Assembly: GCA_964249735.1 (NCBI GenBank) | Contig: CAXUDP010000006.1 | Span: 1 to 64,000 of the forward strand | From: Lichenicola sp964249735 | GTDB taxonomy: Bacteria; Pseudomonadota; Alphaproteobacteria; Acetobacterales; Acetobacteraceae | Direction: 5' to 3' | Length of the DNA: 64,000 nt | Part shown: positions 56,221 to 64,000 of the stretch, one piece after another | Layout of the letters: every line of letters starts with the position of its first letter | How positions within the stretch are numbered: the stretch's first letter is position 1 | Position numbers and translations under genes: made by a program | Notes under the pieces: model-generated | Databases searched by the model: none | What the model saw: the letters and a program-made list of their open reading frames with translations, nothing else | Told to the model about the DNA's origin: nothing

Positions 56221-57117
56221 ATGGACCGCGACGCACGCAAGGCGCTGCTCCGCCGCTACCGGGTCACCACGGCCAAGGGCTTCTCGCTCGCCGGCCGCGA
56301 CACCAGCGGCGAGGCGCCGGACGGCCTGGATGCGGAGGCCGGCAAGGCGCTGCTGGCGGACGGGGTGGAACGGCTGTCCGAGCTGCAGCAGGCGCTGTAT
56401 TCGGACGGGCGCTGGGCGCTGCTGGCGGCATTCCAGGCGATGGACGCAGGCGGCAAGGACGGCACCATCCGCCACGTGATGTCCGGGGTGAACCCGCAGG
56501 GCGTCACCGTGACCTCGTTCAAGCAGCCGGGCCCTGTGGCGCTCGGCCACGACTTCCTGTGGCGCATCCACGCCGCGGTGCCGGCGCGCGGGCGGATCGG
56601 CGTGTTCAACCGCAGCCACTACGAGGAGGTGCTGGTCACGCGGGTGCATCCCGAGGTGCTGGACCACCAGGACCTGCCGGAGGCCAGGCGGGGCGGCGGT
56701 TTCTGGAAGCAGCGGATGAAGGACATCCGCCACTTCGAGCGCTACCTCGATCGCCAGGGCGTGGTGGTGCTGAAGTTCTTCCTGCACATCTCGAAGGAGG
56801 AGCAGCGCCGCCGCTTCCTGGCGCGGCTGGAGGAGCCGGACAAGAACTGGAAGTTCTCCACCGCCGACCTCGCCGAGCGGGCGCACTGGGACCGCTACCA
56901 GGAGGCCTACGAGGAGGCGATAGTCGGCACCGCCACGCCGGAGGCGCCATGGTTCGTGGTCCCGGGGGACAAGAAATGGTTCGCGCGCCTGGTGGTGGTG
57001 GAGGCGATGATCCAGGCGCTGGAGCGGATGCAGCTGGCCCCGCCGCAGGTGACGGCGGAGGAAAAGGCGAGGCTTGCGGAGGCCCGCGCGGCGCTGGAAG
57101 CGGAACACCCTGACTAG
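56221..57117 (+). CDS. ppk2: Polyphosphate kinase 2 (PPK2)
   Basis: The 298-residue protein is a class I PPK2. The P-loop is AFQAMDAGGKDGTIRH; SGVNPQGVTVTSFKQP and FLWRIHAAVPARGRIGVFNRSHYEEVL (lid and Walker B) follow, and then DNWKFSTADL-like residues. It converts nucleoside diphosphate plus polyphosphate into triphosphate, or the reverse. Its stop shares four bases (CTAG) with the convergent small membrane gene. It is likely co-transcribed with the SDR gene. Confidence 0.94.
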   Translation: MDRDARKALLRRYRVTTAKGFSLAGRDTSGEAPDGLDAEAGKALLADGVERLSELQQALYSDGRWALLAAFQAMDAGGKDGTIRHVMSGVNPQGVTVTSFKQPGPVALGHDFLWRIHAAVPARGRIGVFNRSHYEEVLVTRVHPEVLDHQDLPEARRGGGFWKQRMKDIRHFERYLDRQGVVVLKFFLHISKEEQRRRFLARLEEPDKNWKFSTADLAERAHWDRYQEAYEEAIVGTATPEAPWFVVPGDKKWFARLVVVEAMIQALERMQLAPPQVTAEEKARLAEARAALEAEHPD

Positions 57118-57491
57118 CCCGGGAACCCCGGGCTCGGTGCGAGGGCGGCACGCCGGAAGTAGGCGATCGCTTCCACCGCCAGCGTCCCGGCAAGGAAAAG
57201 GTCGATGGAACCGACGGGCGAGTGCTCCCGCCACAGCATCCTGAGCAGCACGGCCCCGACGATCATCGCCACCATCATGCGGACCCGGAAAAACCTCGGC
57301 CTGGGTGGCTGGAGCCGCAGCACCGAGTTGGACGTTCGCGCCGTCCACCTGTTCTGCAGGCAGACGGCCAGCATGCCGGCCAGGAAGGGACCCTCTCCTG
57401 CCCACCCGGTCGCGTGAAGGCCAAAAGAGCCGCTCCCCAGAAGCGCGACCAAGCCGAGCCCCAGGTCCTGACGTCGCGGATCCGTCTGCAT
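57114..57491 (-). CDS. Small hypothetical membrane protein
   Basis: The 125-residue product has about three membrane segments (LGLGLVALLGSGSFGLHATG; MMVAMIVGAVLLRMLW; SIDLFLAGTLAVEAIAY). AAGGAG lies about five bases before the ATG at 57491, which decides the start over an upstream ATG at 57521. No family is recognised. It lies after the clpA terminator. Confidence 0.6.
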   Translation of the reverse strand: MQTDPRRQDLGLGLVALLGSGSFGLHATGWAGEGPFLAGMLAVCLQNRWTARTSNSVLRLQPPRPRFFRVRMMVAMIVGAVLLRMLWREHSPVGSIDLFLAGTLAVEAIAYFRRAALAPSPGFPG

Positions 57492-57544
57492 CGGGCTCCT
57501 TCCCGACAGGATGCTGTTCATATCCGAGTGCCGGCGCCACGAGA

Positions 57545-57572
57545 AATGGCCCCGGCTTGCGCCGGGGCCATT
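57545..57572 (-). terminator. Intrinsic terminator of clpA
   Basis: A perfect 12-bp stem (AATGGCCCCGGC with its complement, four-base loop) lies 25 bases after the clpA stop. On the minus strand it is followed by TCTC, with three T bases at the stem foot. Confidence 0.75.
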
Positions 57573-57596
57573 CGCTATCGCCGCTTGGGAAAGGGC

Positions 57597-59945
57597 CTAG
57601 CTGGCGGCCTCGGACTCCCGCTCTGACCCGCCCTCGCCATCCTCGTCCACCGGAGCCGGCGCCGGGTTCGGGATGTACTCGAAGGCGAGCTTGCCGTCCT
57701 TGAGCGACACCTTGACCGCGCCGCCATGCACCAGGGAGCCGAACAGCAGCTCCTCGGCCAGCGGCTTCTTGATGTGCTCCTGGATCACGCGGGCCAGCGG
57801 ACGCGCCCCATACAGGCGGTCGTAGCCGCGCTCGGCCAGCCATTCCTTCGCCGACGATGACACCTCGATGGTGACGTTGCGGTCGGCAAGCTGGGCTTCC
57901 AGCTGCAGCACGAACTTCTCCACCACGCGGCCAACGATCTCCGGGGTAAGGCCAGCAAACGGGATGATGGCGTCGAGGCGGTTGCGGAACTCTGGCGTGA
58001 AGATGCGCTTGATCGCCTCCTCGTCCTCGCCGGCGCGATTGTCGCGGCCGAAGCCGATCGCCTCCCGCGTCAGGTCGGCAGCGCCCGCGTTGGTGGTCAT
58101 GATCAGGATGACGTTGCGGAAGTCCACCGTCTTGCCGTTGTGGTCGGTGAGCTTGCCGTGGTCCATGACCTGCAACAGGATGTTGTACAGGTCCTGGTGC
58201 GCCTTCTCGATCTCGTCCAGCAGCAGCACGGCGTGCGGATGCTGGTCGATGCTGTCGGTCAGCAGGCCGCCCTGGTCGAAGCCGACATAGCCCGGGGGGG
58301 CGCCGATCAGCCGCGAGATCGAGTGCCGCTCCATGTATTCCGACATGTCGAAGCGGATCAGCTCGATGCCGAGCGTGGAGGCGAGCTGCTTTGCGACCTC
58401 GGTCTTGCCGACGCCCGTGGGGCCGGAGAACAGGTAGTTGCCGATCGGCTTCTCCGCGTCTCGCAGGCCGGCGCGGCTCAGCTTGATCGCCGCCGCCAGC
58501 GCCTCGATCGCGCGGTCCTGGCCGAACACCATGGACTTCAGGTCGCGCTCCAGCGAACGCAGCGTTTCCTTGTCGTCGGCGGACACGCTCTTGGGCGGGA
58601 TGCGGGCGATCTTGGCCACGATCTCCTCGACGTCGCGCAGCGTCACCACCTTGCGGCGCTTCTCCTCCGGCTGGAGCATCCGCGACGCGCCGACCTCGTC
58701 GATCACGTCGATCGCCTTGTCCGGCAGCTTGCGGTCGTGGATGTACTTCACCGCGAGCTCCACCGCGCCGCGGATCGCGTCGTCGGTGTAGCTGACCTTG
58801 TGGTGCTTCTCGTAGTTGGTCTTCAGGCCGCGCAGGATCTTCACCGCATCCTCGACCGACGGCTCGTTGACGTCGATCTTCTGGAACCGGCGCACCAGGG
58901 CGCGGTCCTTCTCGAAGTGCTGGCGGAACTCCTTGTAGGTGGTCGACCCGATGCAGCGCAGCGTGCCCTGGGCCAGGGCCGGCTTGAGCAGGTTGGACGC
59001 GTCCATCGCGCCGCCGGAGGTGGCGCCGGCGCCGATCACGGTGTGGATCTCGTCGATGAACAGGATGCCGCCCGGGTTGGCCTCGAGCTCGGTCACCACC
59101 GCCTTGAGCCGCTCCTCGAAGTCGCCGCGGTAGCGGGTGCCGGCGAGCAGGGCGCCCATGTCGAGCGCGTAGATGGTGGACTTGGCCAGCACCTCGGGCA
59201 CGTCGCCCTCGACGATGCGCTTGGCCAGGCCCTCGGCGATCGCGGTCTTGCCGACGCCGGGATCGCCGACATAGAGCGGGTTGTTCTTGGTGCGGCGGCA
59301 CAGGATCTGGATGGTGCGCTCGATCTCGGTGTCGCGCCCGATCAGCGGGTCGATCTTGCCGGCCTGCGCCTTCTTGTTGAGGTTGACGCAGTAGGCCGAC
59401 AGCCCGTCCTGCTGCTTGGGCGACCCGGCGCGGCCGCGCTCCTCGCGCTCGCCTTCCGGGGTGTCGCCGTTGTTGGCGGCCCCGGTGGTCGGGCGCTGCG
59501 CGGTGCGGCCTGGCGCCTTGGCGATGCCGTGGCTGATGAAGTTGACCGCGTCGAGCCGGGTCATGTCCTGGAGCTGCAGGAAGTAGACCGCATGGCTTTC
59601 ACGCTCGGAGAACAGGGCAACCAGGGTGTTGGCGCCGGTCACCTCGTCGCGGCCCGAGGACTGCACGTGGATCGCCGCGCGCTGCACCACGCGCTGGAAC
59701 GCCGCTGTCGGCTTCGGCTCGGAGGAGCGGTCGGAAGCGAGGCCGGCCAGGTCCTTGTCCAGGAACTCGGTCAGGTCGGTGCGCAGCTTGTCCAGGTCGA
59801 CGCCGCAGGCGCGCAGCACGGTCGCCGCGTCGCCGTCGTCGACCAGGCCCAGCAACAGATGCTCCAGGGTGGCATACTCGTGGCGGCGGTCGCCGGCGAG
59901 CGACAAGGCCCGGTGCAGCGTCTGCTCGAGGTTGCGTGACAGCAT
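57597..59945 (-). CDS. clpA: ATP-dependent Clp protease ATP-binding subunit ClpA
   Basis: The 782-residue protein has the ClpA N-domain (MLSRNLEQTLHRALSLAGD) that docks ClpS and two AAA+ rings. Walker A sequences are GDPGVGKT (227-234) and GPTGVGKT (about 509-516). It lacks the long middle domain of ClpB or ClpV. The IGFGRDNRAGE segment matches the IGF loop that contacts ClpP. It unfolds N-end rule substrates for ClpP. TTAAGGAG precedes the ATG. clpS lies upstream on the same strand; clpP is not in the window. Confidence 0.97.
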   Translation of the reverse strand: MLSRNLEQTLHRALSLAGDRRHEYATLEHLLLGLVDDGDAATVLRACGVDLDKLRTDLTEFLDKDLAGLASDRSSEPKPTAAFQRVVQRAAIHVQSSGRDEVTGANTLVALFSERESHAVYFLQLQDMTRLDAVNFISHGIAKAPGRTAQRPTTGAANNGDTPEGEREERGRAGSPKQQDGLSAYCVNLNKKAQAGKIDPLIGRDTEIERTIQILCRRTKNNPLYVGDPGVGKTAIAEGLAKRIVEGDVPEVLAKSTIYALDMGALLAGTRYRGDFEERLKAVVTELEANPGGILFIDEIHTVIGAGATSGGAMDASNLLKPALAQGTLRCIGSTTYKEFRQHFEKDRALVRRFQKIDVNEPSVEDAVKILRGLKTNYEKHHKVSYTDDAIRGAVELAVKYIHDRKLPDKAIDVIDEVGASRMLQPEEKRRKVVTLRDVEEIVAKIARIPPKSVSADDKETLRSLERDLKSMVFGQDRAIEALAAAIKLSRAGLRDAEKPIGNYLFSGPTGVGKTEVAKQLASTLGIELIRFDMSEYMERHSISRLIGAPPGYVGFDQGGLLTDSIDQHPHAVLLLDEIEKAHQDLYNILLQVMDHGKLTDHNGKTVDFRNVILIMTTNAGAADLTREAIGFGRDNRAGEDEEAIKRIFTPEFRNRLDAIIPFAGLTPEIVGRVVEKFVLQLEAQLADRNVTIEVSSSAKEWLAERGYDRLYGARPLARVIQEHIKKPLAEELLFGSLVHGGAVKVSLKDGKLAFEYIPNPAPAPVDEDGEGGSERESEAAS

Positions 59946-60127
59946 GGGAACGCTCCTTAACGCCGCTAAGGCCAGGCCGATGCAGCCAACCCCTTGATCA
60001 TCGGGACCGCACGACCCTGTCGCGACCCTTCATCATCTTGGAGCTTTATCCGCAGAAGGCCAGTAAAAATCGGTGTCGACTACACGGGACGCGGCACCCA
60101 GACCGGCTTCGCCGCAATGCAACAGAT

Positions 60128-60155
60128 GGGGACCGGGAACCGCGGTTCCATCCCC
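60128..60155 (-). promoter_or_regulatory. Inverted repeat in the clpS-clpA gap
   Basis: GGAACCGCGGTTCC (60136-60149) is a perfect 14-bp palindrome. It is flanked by GGGGA and TCCCC that pair to lengthen the fold. It lies about 30 bases after clpS, between two genes that are usually adjacent and co-expressed, and could lower clpA output relative to clpS. Confidence 0.35.
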
Positions 60156-60186
60156 GCCGGACGGGCCGGAACGGAGGCGCTGCGTC

Positions 60187-60621
60187 TCAATCCTTCTCGA
60201 TCGTGCACTGCAGCGGATGCTGGTTCTGCCGCGCCAGGTCCATCACCTGGGTCACCTTGGTCTCGGCGACCTCGTAGGTATAAACGCCGCACACCCCCAC
60301 GCCCCGCTTGTGCACGTGCAGCATGATGCGGGTCGCCTCGTCGCGGGACTTCTGGAAGAAGCGCTCCAGCACGTGCACGACGAACTCCATCGGCGTGTAG
60401 TCGTCGTTCAGCATCAGCACCTTGTACATGGCCGGCTTGCGCGTCTTGGGACGCGCCTTCACCACCACGCCGACATTGGGCGAATCCGGGTTGTCGGTCT
60501 TGTCGTCGTCCCGGCCGGCGTCGCGCGGCCCGCCGGCGGTCACCGGCGCGTCGAAACGCCCGGTCCGGCGAGCGGCGGAGAACCCTTCCGGGAAGGCCGG
60601 ATGATCGTGGTCGGAGCGCAT
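60187..60621 (-). CDS. clpS: ATP-dependent Clp protease adaptor ClpS
   Basis: The 144-residue protein has the ClpS core KVLMLNDDYTPMEFVVHVLERFF, with the substrate-binding Asp residues and Met, and a C-terminal YEVAETKVTQVM. Before the core there is a basic, low-complexity N-terminal tail of about 60 residues, longer than usual. It hands N-end rule substrates to ClpA, whose gene follows after 241 bases. The ATG at 60621 is the first in frame; a later start is possible. Confidence 0.93.
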   Translation of the reverse strand: MRSDHDHPAFPEGFSAARRTGRFDAPVTAGGPRDAGRDDDKTDNPDSPNVGVVVKARPKTRKPAMYKVLMLNDDYTPMEFVVHVLERFFQKSRDEATRIMLHVHKRGVGVCGVYTYEVAETKVTQVMDLARQNQHPLQCTIEKD

Positions 60622-60762
60622 GGAGCGAGCATATTGGAAGTCAAACCCGGCTTGAAACCCCCTTGTGGCCGCCACGACGCCCGGAACGGACGGTTTGCGG
60701 CCCGTCCCTCGCCCCCGACACGCGCTGCTGCCGTCAACCCGTTGCAAAACTGTGAATTAATC

Positions 60763-60792
60763 TGGACGAAAGGTTTGGGCCTTCATTAGTAT
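60763..60792 (+). promoter_or_regulatory. Candidate promoter of the carboxypeptidase gene
   Basis: TGGACG (60763-60768) and TAGTAT (60787-60792) are 18 bases apart, within the AT-rich gap that is divergent to clpS. The match to consensus is moderate. GGAGG lies eight bases before the ATG. Confidence 0.35.
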
Positions 60793-60818
60793 CGCAACCG
60801 TGAACGGAGGGGGTGCGC

Positions 60819-61994
60819 ATGGCGCCAGAGTCCAAGGGTCGTGGTGCAGCCGCTCGTGCAGGAGCGGCGGCTCGCCCCTTCCGCCAGACGCTGTTCGCCT
60901 GTGCCGGCCTGTGCGGCGCGCTGCTGGCGCCCGGCCTCGCCCACGCACAGTATCCCGGGCAGCTCAGCACCTTCGTGATGGACGCGGGCACGGGGGCGGT
61001 GCTGCAGCAGGCCAACCCGGACCTGCAGCGCTATCCGGCCAGCCTGACCAAGCTGATGACGCTGTACCTGGCGTTCGACGCACTGCGCCAGAACCACCTT
61101 TCGCTGGACCAGTCGGTGCCGGTCTCGACGCATGCCGCGTCGATGGAGCCGACCAAGCTCGACCTGGTGCCGGGCTCCTACCTCACCGTCGAGCAGGCGA
61201 TCCTGGGGATGGTCACCAAGTCGGCCAACGACGCCGCCTGCGCGCTTGGCGAGCTGCTGGGCGGGGGCGACGAGCAGCAGTTCGCGCAGATGATGACGCA
61301 GAAGGCGCGCTCGCTCGGCATGACCAACACCACCTTCCGGAACGCGTCCGGCCTGCCGGACGACGAGCAGGTCTCGACTGCGCGCGACTTCGCCACCCTG
61401 GCCCGCCACCTGATCCAGGACTTCCCGGAACAGTACCACTACTTCGCGGTGCCTGCCTTCGTGTTCCACGGCCGCGAGGTGATGAACCACGACCCGATGC
61501 TGCAGATCTACGCCGGTGCCGACGGGCTCAAGACCGGCTTCACCAACGCTGGCGGCCGCAACCTGGTCACCTCCGCGGTGCGCGGCAACGTCCGGCTGAT
61601 CGGCGTGGTGCTGGGTGCCAGCAGCAACCCGCAGCGCAGCGCGGTGATGACGGCACTGCTCGACCAGGGCTTCCAGCAGGAAGGCGTGCCCGTCATGGCG
61701 CACACGATGCGCGCCCGCGCTCCGGCACTGATGCTCGCCTCCGACGCCGTGGGCGAGGAGCAGGCGATGCCGATGCGCCGGCGCCTGGTGCGCATGCGCG
61801 GCGGCCGGCTGGTGGTCCGACTGGTCGCGGCGCGGGCGACGGCACCGGTCGAGACCGGCGGCTGGCGCGGCGTCCACCTGCACGGCCACGGGCCCCGCGT
61901 CCACCTGACCGGCGCGCGCATGCACCTCGCCACCGCCGTGCTGGTGTCGCCGCACCACCACGGCCACGTGCGGAGCCGCTGGCAGCGGGGCTGA
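60819..61994 (+). CDS. D-Ala-D-Ala carboxypeptidase (peptidase S11, DacF-like)
   Basis: The 391-residue protein has an N-terminal signal peptide (APGLAHAQY) and the three S11 active-site motifs: PASLTKLMT (SxxK), KSANDA (SxN) and GLKTGFT (KTG). It trims the pentapeptides of peptidoglycan in the periplasm. The C-terminal tail beyond about residue 320 is rich in Arg and His and replaces the usual C-terminal membrane anchor. The ATG at 60819 follows GGAGG; a GTG at 60813 is too close. Confidence 0.92.
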   Translation: MAPESKGRGAAARAGAAARPFRQTLFACAGLCGALLAPGLAHAQYPGQLSTFVMDAGTGAVLQQANPDLQRYPASLTKLMTLYLAFDALRQNHLSLDQSVPVSTHAASMEPTKLDLVPGSYLTVEQAILGMVTKSANDAACALGELLGGGDEQQFAQMMTQKARSLGMTNTTFRNASGLPDDEQVSTARDFATLARHLIQDFPEQYHYFAVPAFVFHGREVMNHDPMLQIYAGADGLKTGFTNAGGRNLVTSAVRGNVRLIGVVLGASSNPQRSAVMTALLDQGFQQEGVPVMAHTMRARAPALMLASDAVGEEQAMPMRRRLVRMRGGRLVVRLVAARATAPVETGGWRGVHLHGHGPRVHLTGARMHLATAVLVSPHHHGHVRSRWQRG

Positions 61995-62145
61995 TCCTCC
62001 GCCCGCCCGCCGTTCCCGCGGCGGCTGTCCTTGCAGCCGCCGTCCGGGCCGCGCATCTTTCCGACGCCTCCTGGAGGTCGATCCCGACGCCGGCCCCGGC
62101 GTTGTCCGATCCGACGCGAAGGGACGGGCGCGAAGGAACAACGCG

Positions 62146-62958
62146 ATGATGGACGGGGAAACGGACAGGCGACGGATCGTCATCCATCCCGAGGCGGATT
62201 TCGGTGGCATGCGCGCCGCCGGACGACTGGCGGCACAGACCCTCGACATGATCACCCCGCACGTGCGGGCCGGGGTCAGCACCGGCGAGCTGGACACGCT
62301 CGTCCACGACTACACCCTGGCGCACGGCGCGGTGCCGGCGCCGCTGAACTATCGCGGCTTCCCGAAATCCTGCTGCATCTCGCTCAACCACGTGGTCTGC
62401 CACGGCATCCCCGGCGAGCGTCGGCTGCAGGACGGCGACGTGCTCAACATCGACGTCACCTGCATCCTGGACGGCTGGTACGGCGACACCAGCCGCATGT
62501 ACACCGTGGGCCAGGTGTCGCGCCGCGCCGCGATGCTGATCGACGTGACCTACGAATCGCTGATGCGCGGCCTGGCGGCGATCCGGCCCGGCAACACGCT
62601 GGGCGACATCGGCCACGCGATCCAGAGCTATGTCGAGCCGCAGCGCATGTCGGTGGTGCGCGACTTCTGCGGCCACGGCATCGGCCGCAACTTCCACGAC
62701 TCGCCCAACATCCTGCACTACGGCCGGCCGAAGGAGGGTGCGGTGCTTCGGCCCGGCATGTTCTTCACGGTGGAGCCGATGGTGAACGCGGGGCGTCCGG
62801 ACGTGAAGATCCTCGATGACGGCTGGACCGCGGTGACGCGCGACCGCAGCCTGTCGGCGCAGTTCGAGCACATGGTGGGGGTCACGGAGGACGGATGCGA
62901 GATCTTCACCCTGTCGCCCGCCGGGCTGGACCACCCACCCTACCAGGCGGCGGCATGA
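62146..62958 (+). CDS. map: Methionine aminopeptidase type I
   Basis: The 270-residue protein is a standard Map: LNHVVCHGIPGERRLQDGDVLNIDVTCILDGWYGDTSRM holds the metal-binding Asp residues, and GHGIGRNFHDSPNI, FTVEPM and EHMVGVTEDG complete the metal site. It removes N-terminal Met from new proteins. AAGGAA precedes the ATG. The gamma-glutamyltransferase gene overlaps its stop (ATGA). Confidence 0.96.
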   Translation: MMDGETDRRRIVIHPEADFGGMRAAGRLAAQTLDMITPHVRAGVSTGELDTLVHDYTLAHGAVPAPLNYRGFPKSCCISLNHVVCHGIPGERRLQDGDVLNIDVTCILDGWYGDTSRMYTVGQVSRRAAMLIDVTYESLMRGLAAIRPGNTLGDIGHAIQSYVEPQRMSVVRDFCGHGIGRNFHDSPNILHYGRPKEGAVLRPGMFFTVEPMVNAGRPDVKILDDGWTAVTRDRSLSAQFEHMVGVTEDGCEIFTLSPAGLDHPPYQAAA

Positions 62959-64000
62959 ACCGCGTTCACGTGAACCATGTTCAGCTTCTGACGCGGACCG
63001 CCCTGTCGGCCGCGCTGGCCTGTTGTCCGGTGCTTCCGGCGCTGGCCCAGCCGACACGGCCGACGGCGCCCATGGTCCAGGCGCCGGTGGTGGAGGTTCC
63101 GGCGACCCCGGCTCCGGTGGCGGGGGCGGCGCGTCCCGGTGGCTGGGAGGGCGCCGACCCGCTGGCGTTCGGGCCGTCGGCGCCGGTCGCGGTGGCGCCG
63201 GTGCCGGTGCACGGGGCGCACGGCATGGTGGTGACGGCGCAGGCGCTGGCTTCCGAGGTGGGCGCGGACATCCTGCGCCGTGGCGGCAACGCGGTGGATG
63301 CCGCGGTGGCCGTGGCCTATGCGCTGGCCGTGGTGTATCCGGCCGCCGGCAATATCGGCGGCGGCGGCTTCCTGACCCTGCATCAGCCGGACGGGCGTGC
63401 GTTCTTTCTCGACTTCCGCGAGCACGCGCCGCTCGCCGCGACGCCGACCATGTTCCAGGACGCGGCCGGCAACGTGGTGCCCGGCCTGTCGGCGGATGGC
63501 TGGAAGGCGGTGGGGGTGCCCGGCACCGTCGCCGGCATGGACGAGGCGCTGGCCCGGTGGGGACACCTGTCGCGTGCCGTGGTGATGGCGCCGGCGATCC
63601 GGCTGGCCCGCGACGGCTACGTGCTGAAGGCCGGCGACGTGATGCTTCTGCATACCGCCACCGCCGGCTTCGCCAAGGATCCGGACTCGGCGCGGATCTT
63701 CCTGCACGCCGAAGGCACGCCGTATGGCGTCGGCGAGCGCCTGGTGCAGGCCGAGCTGGCCGACACGCTGTCGCGGATCGCCACTGGCGGGCCGGCGGCG
63801 TTCTATCGCGGTCCGGTCGCAGCCGCGATCGTCGCCGCCAGCTCCAGGGACGGCGGCGTGCTGTCGATGGAGGATTTCAGCCGCTATCGCACCCGCGTGC
63901 TGCCGCCGGTGACCTGCCACTACCGCGGCTACACCGTGGACACCGCTCCTCCGCCCAGCGGCGGCGGCGTCGCGCTGTGCGAGATCCTGGACATCCTGGA
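62955..64000 (+). CDS. ggt: Gamma-glutamyltransferase (3-prime end cut by the window edge)
   Basis: The first 348 residues are present. A signal peptide (TALSAALACCPVLPALAQ) is followed by the large-subunit core of gamma-glutamyltranspeptidase: GMVVTAQALASEVGADILRRGGNAVDAAVAVAYALAVVYPAAGNIGGGGF, and FREHAP with the conserved Arg. The autocleavage Thr and the small subunit lie outside the window. The ATG overlaps the map stop (ATGA at 62955-62958). It acts on glutathione in the periplasm. Confidence 0.95.
   Translation, partial: MNRVHVNHVQLLTRTALSAALACCPVLPALAQPTRPTAPMVQAPVVEVPATPAPVAGAARPGGWEGADPLAFGPSAPVAVAPVPVHGAHGMVVTAQALASEVGADILRRGGNAVDAAVAVAYALAVVYPAAGNIGGGGFLTLHQPDGRAFFLDFREHAPLAATPTMFQDAAGNVVPGLSADGWKAVGVPGTVAGMDEALARWGHLSRAVVMAPAIRLARDGYVLKAGDVMLLHTATAGFAKDPDSARIFLHAEGTPYGVGERLVQAELADTLSRIATGGPAAFYRGPVAAAIVAASSRDGGVLSMEDFSRYRTRVLPPVTCHYRGYTVDTAPPPSGGGVALCEILDIL

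Overview
This 64 kb window comes from a very GC-rich (about 70 percent) alphaproteobacterial chromosome. An imp-type type VI secretion system (T6SS) with two tssC genes, tagJ and no tssJ, a pyrD, methionine aminopeptidase, ClpS/ClpA and gamma-glutamyltransferase of proteobacterial type, and many Tat-like signals all fit Rhodospirillales, probably Acetobacteraceae. The family-level placement is inference. I see no rRNA, tRNA, CRISPR array or intact insertion sequence.

Region 1 (58-3762, minus strand) is a small metabolic operon: a DHA2-type MFS exporter, a nucleoside 2-deoxyribosyltransferase-like protein and a thiamine-diphosphate enzyme that appears to carry a Tat signal. Region 2 (3930-33745) is a nearly complete T6SS. 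clpV-hcp run leftward and are divergent from a long rightward array: tssA, tssB, tssC, a second tssC, tagJ, tssE, tssF, tssG, a SAM methyltransferase, a secreted caspase-like/peptidoglycan-binding protein, a membrane c-heme sensor, a Ser/Thr kinase (PpkA type), vgrG, a DUF6931-like protein, an FHA protein, tssK, tssL (with OmpA domain), tssM and a PP2C phosphatase. The kinase, FHA protein, a threonine in the TssL N-terminus and the phosphatase together suggest post-translational control by threonine phosphorylation, as known in Agrobacterium. What is unusual is that a haem-binding HAMP sensor and a pseudo-caspase sit directly before the kinase. I see no PAAR protein, tssJ or obvious effector-immunity pair in the window.

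Region 3 (33746-34497) is a short lower-GC patch with one small cysteine-rich hypothetical gene. Region 4 (34498-49846) is mixed accessory metabolism: katG behind an OxyR-like operator, an SPINDLY/OGT-type TPR glycosyltransferase, a TetR regulator divergent from an EthD and a DUF4188-like gene with a three-copy repeat between them, a ribose-type ABC transporter, a GNAT acetyltransferase, a molbindin plus glutathionyl-hydroquinone reductase pair, a sulfotransferase, a DUF1275 membrane protein, an MFS transporter and an S24-like repressor.

Region 5 (49858-64000) is mostly conserved housekeeping: pyrD, a HAD hydrolase, an alpha/beta hydrolase divergent from a LysR regulator, YqgE, an SDR oxidoreductase, a PPK2 kinase, clpA and clpS, a D-Ala-D-Ala carboxypeptidase, map, and the start of a gamma-glutamyltransferase gene that runs off the right edge.
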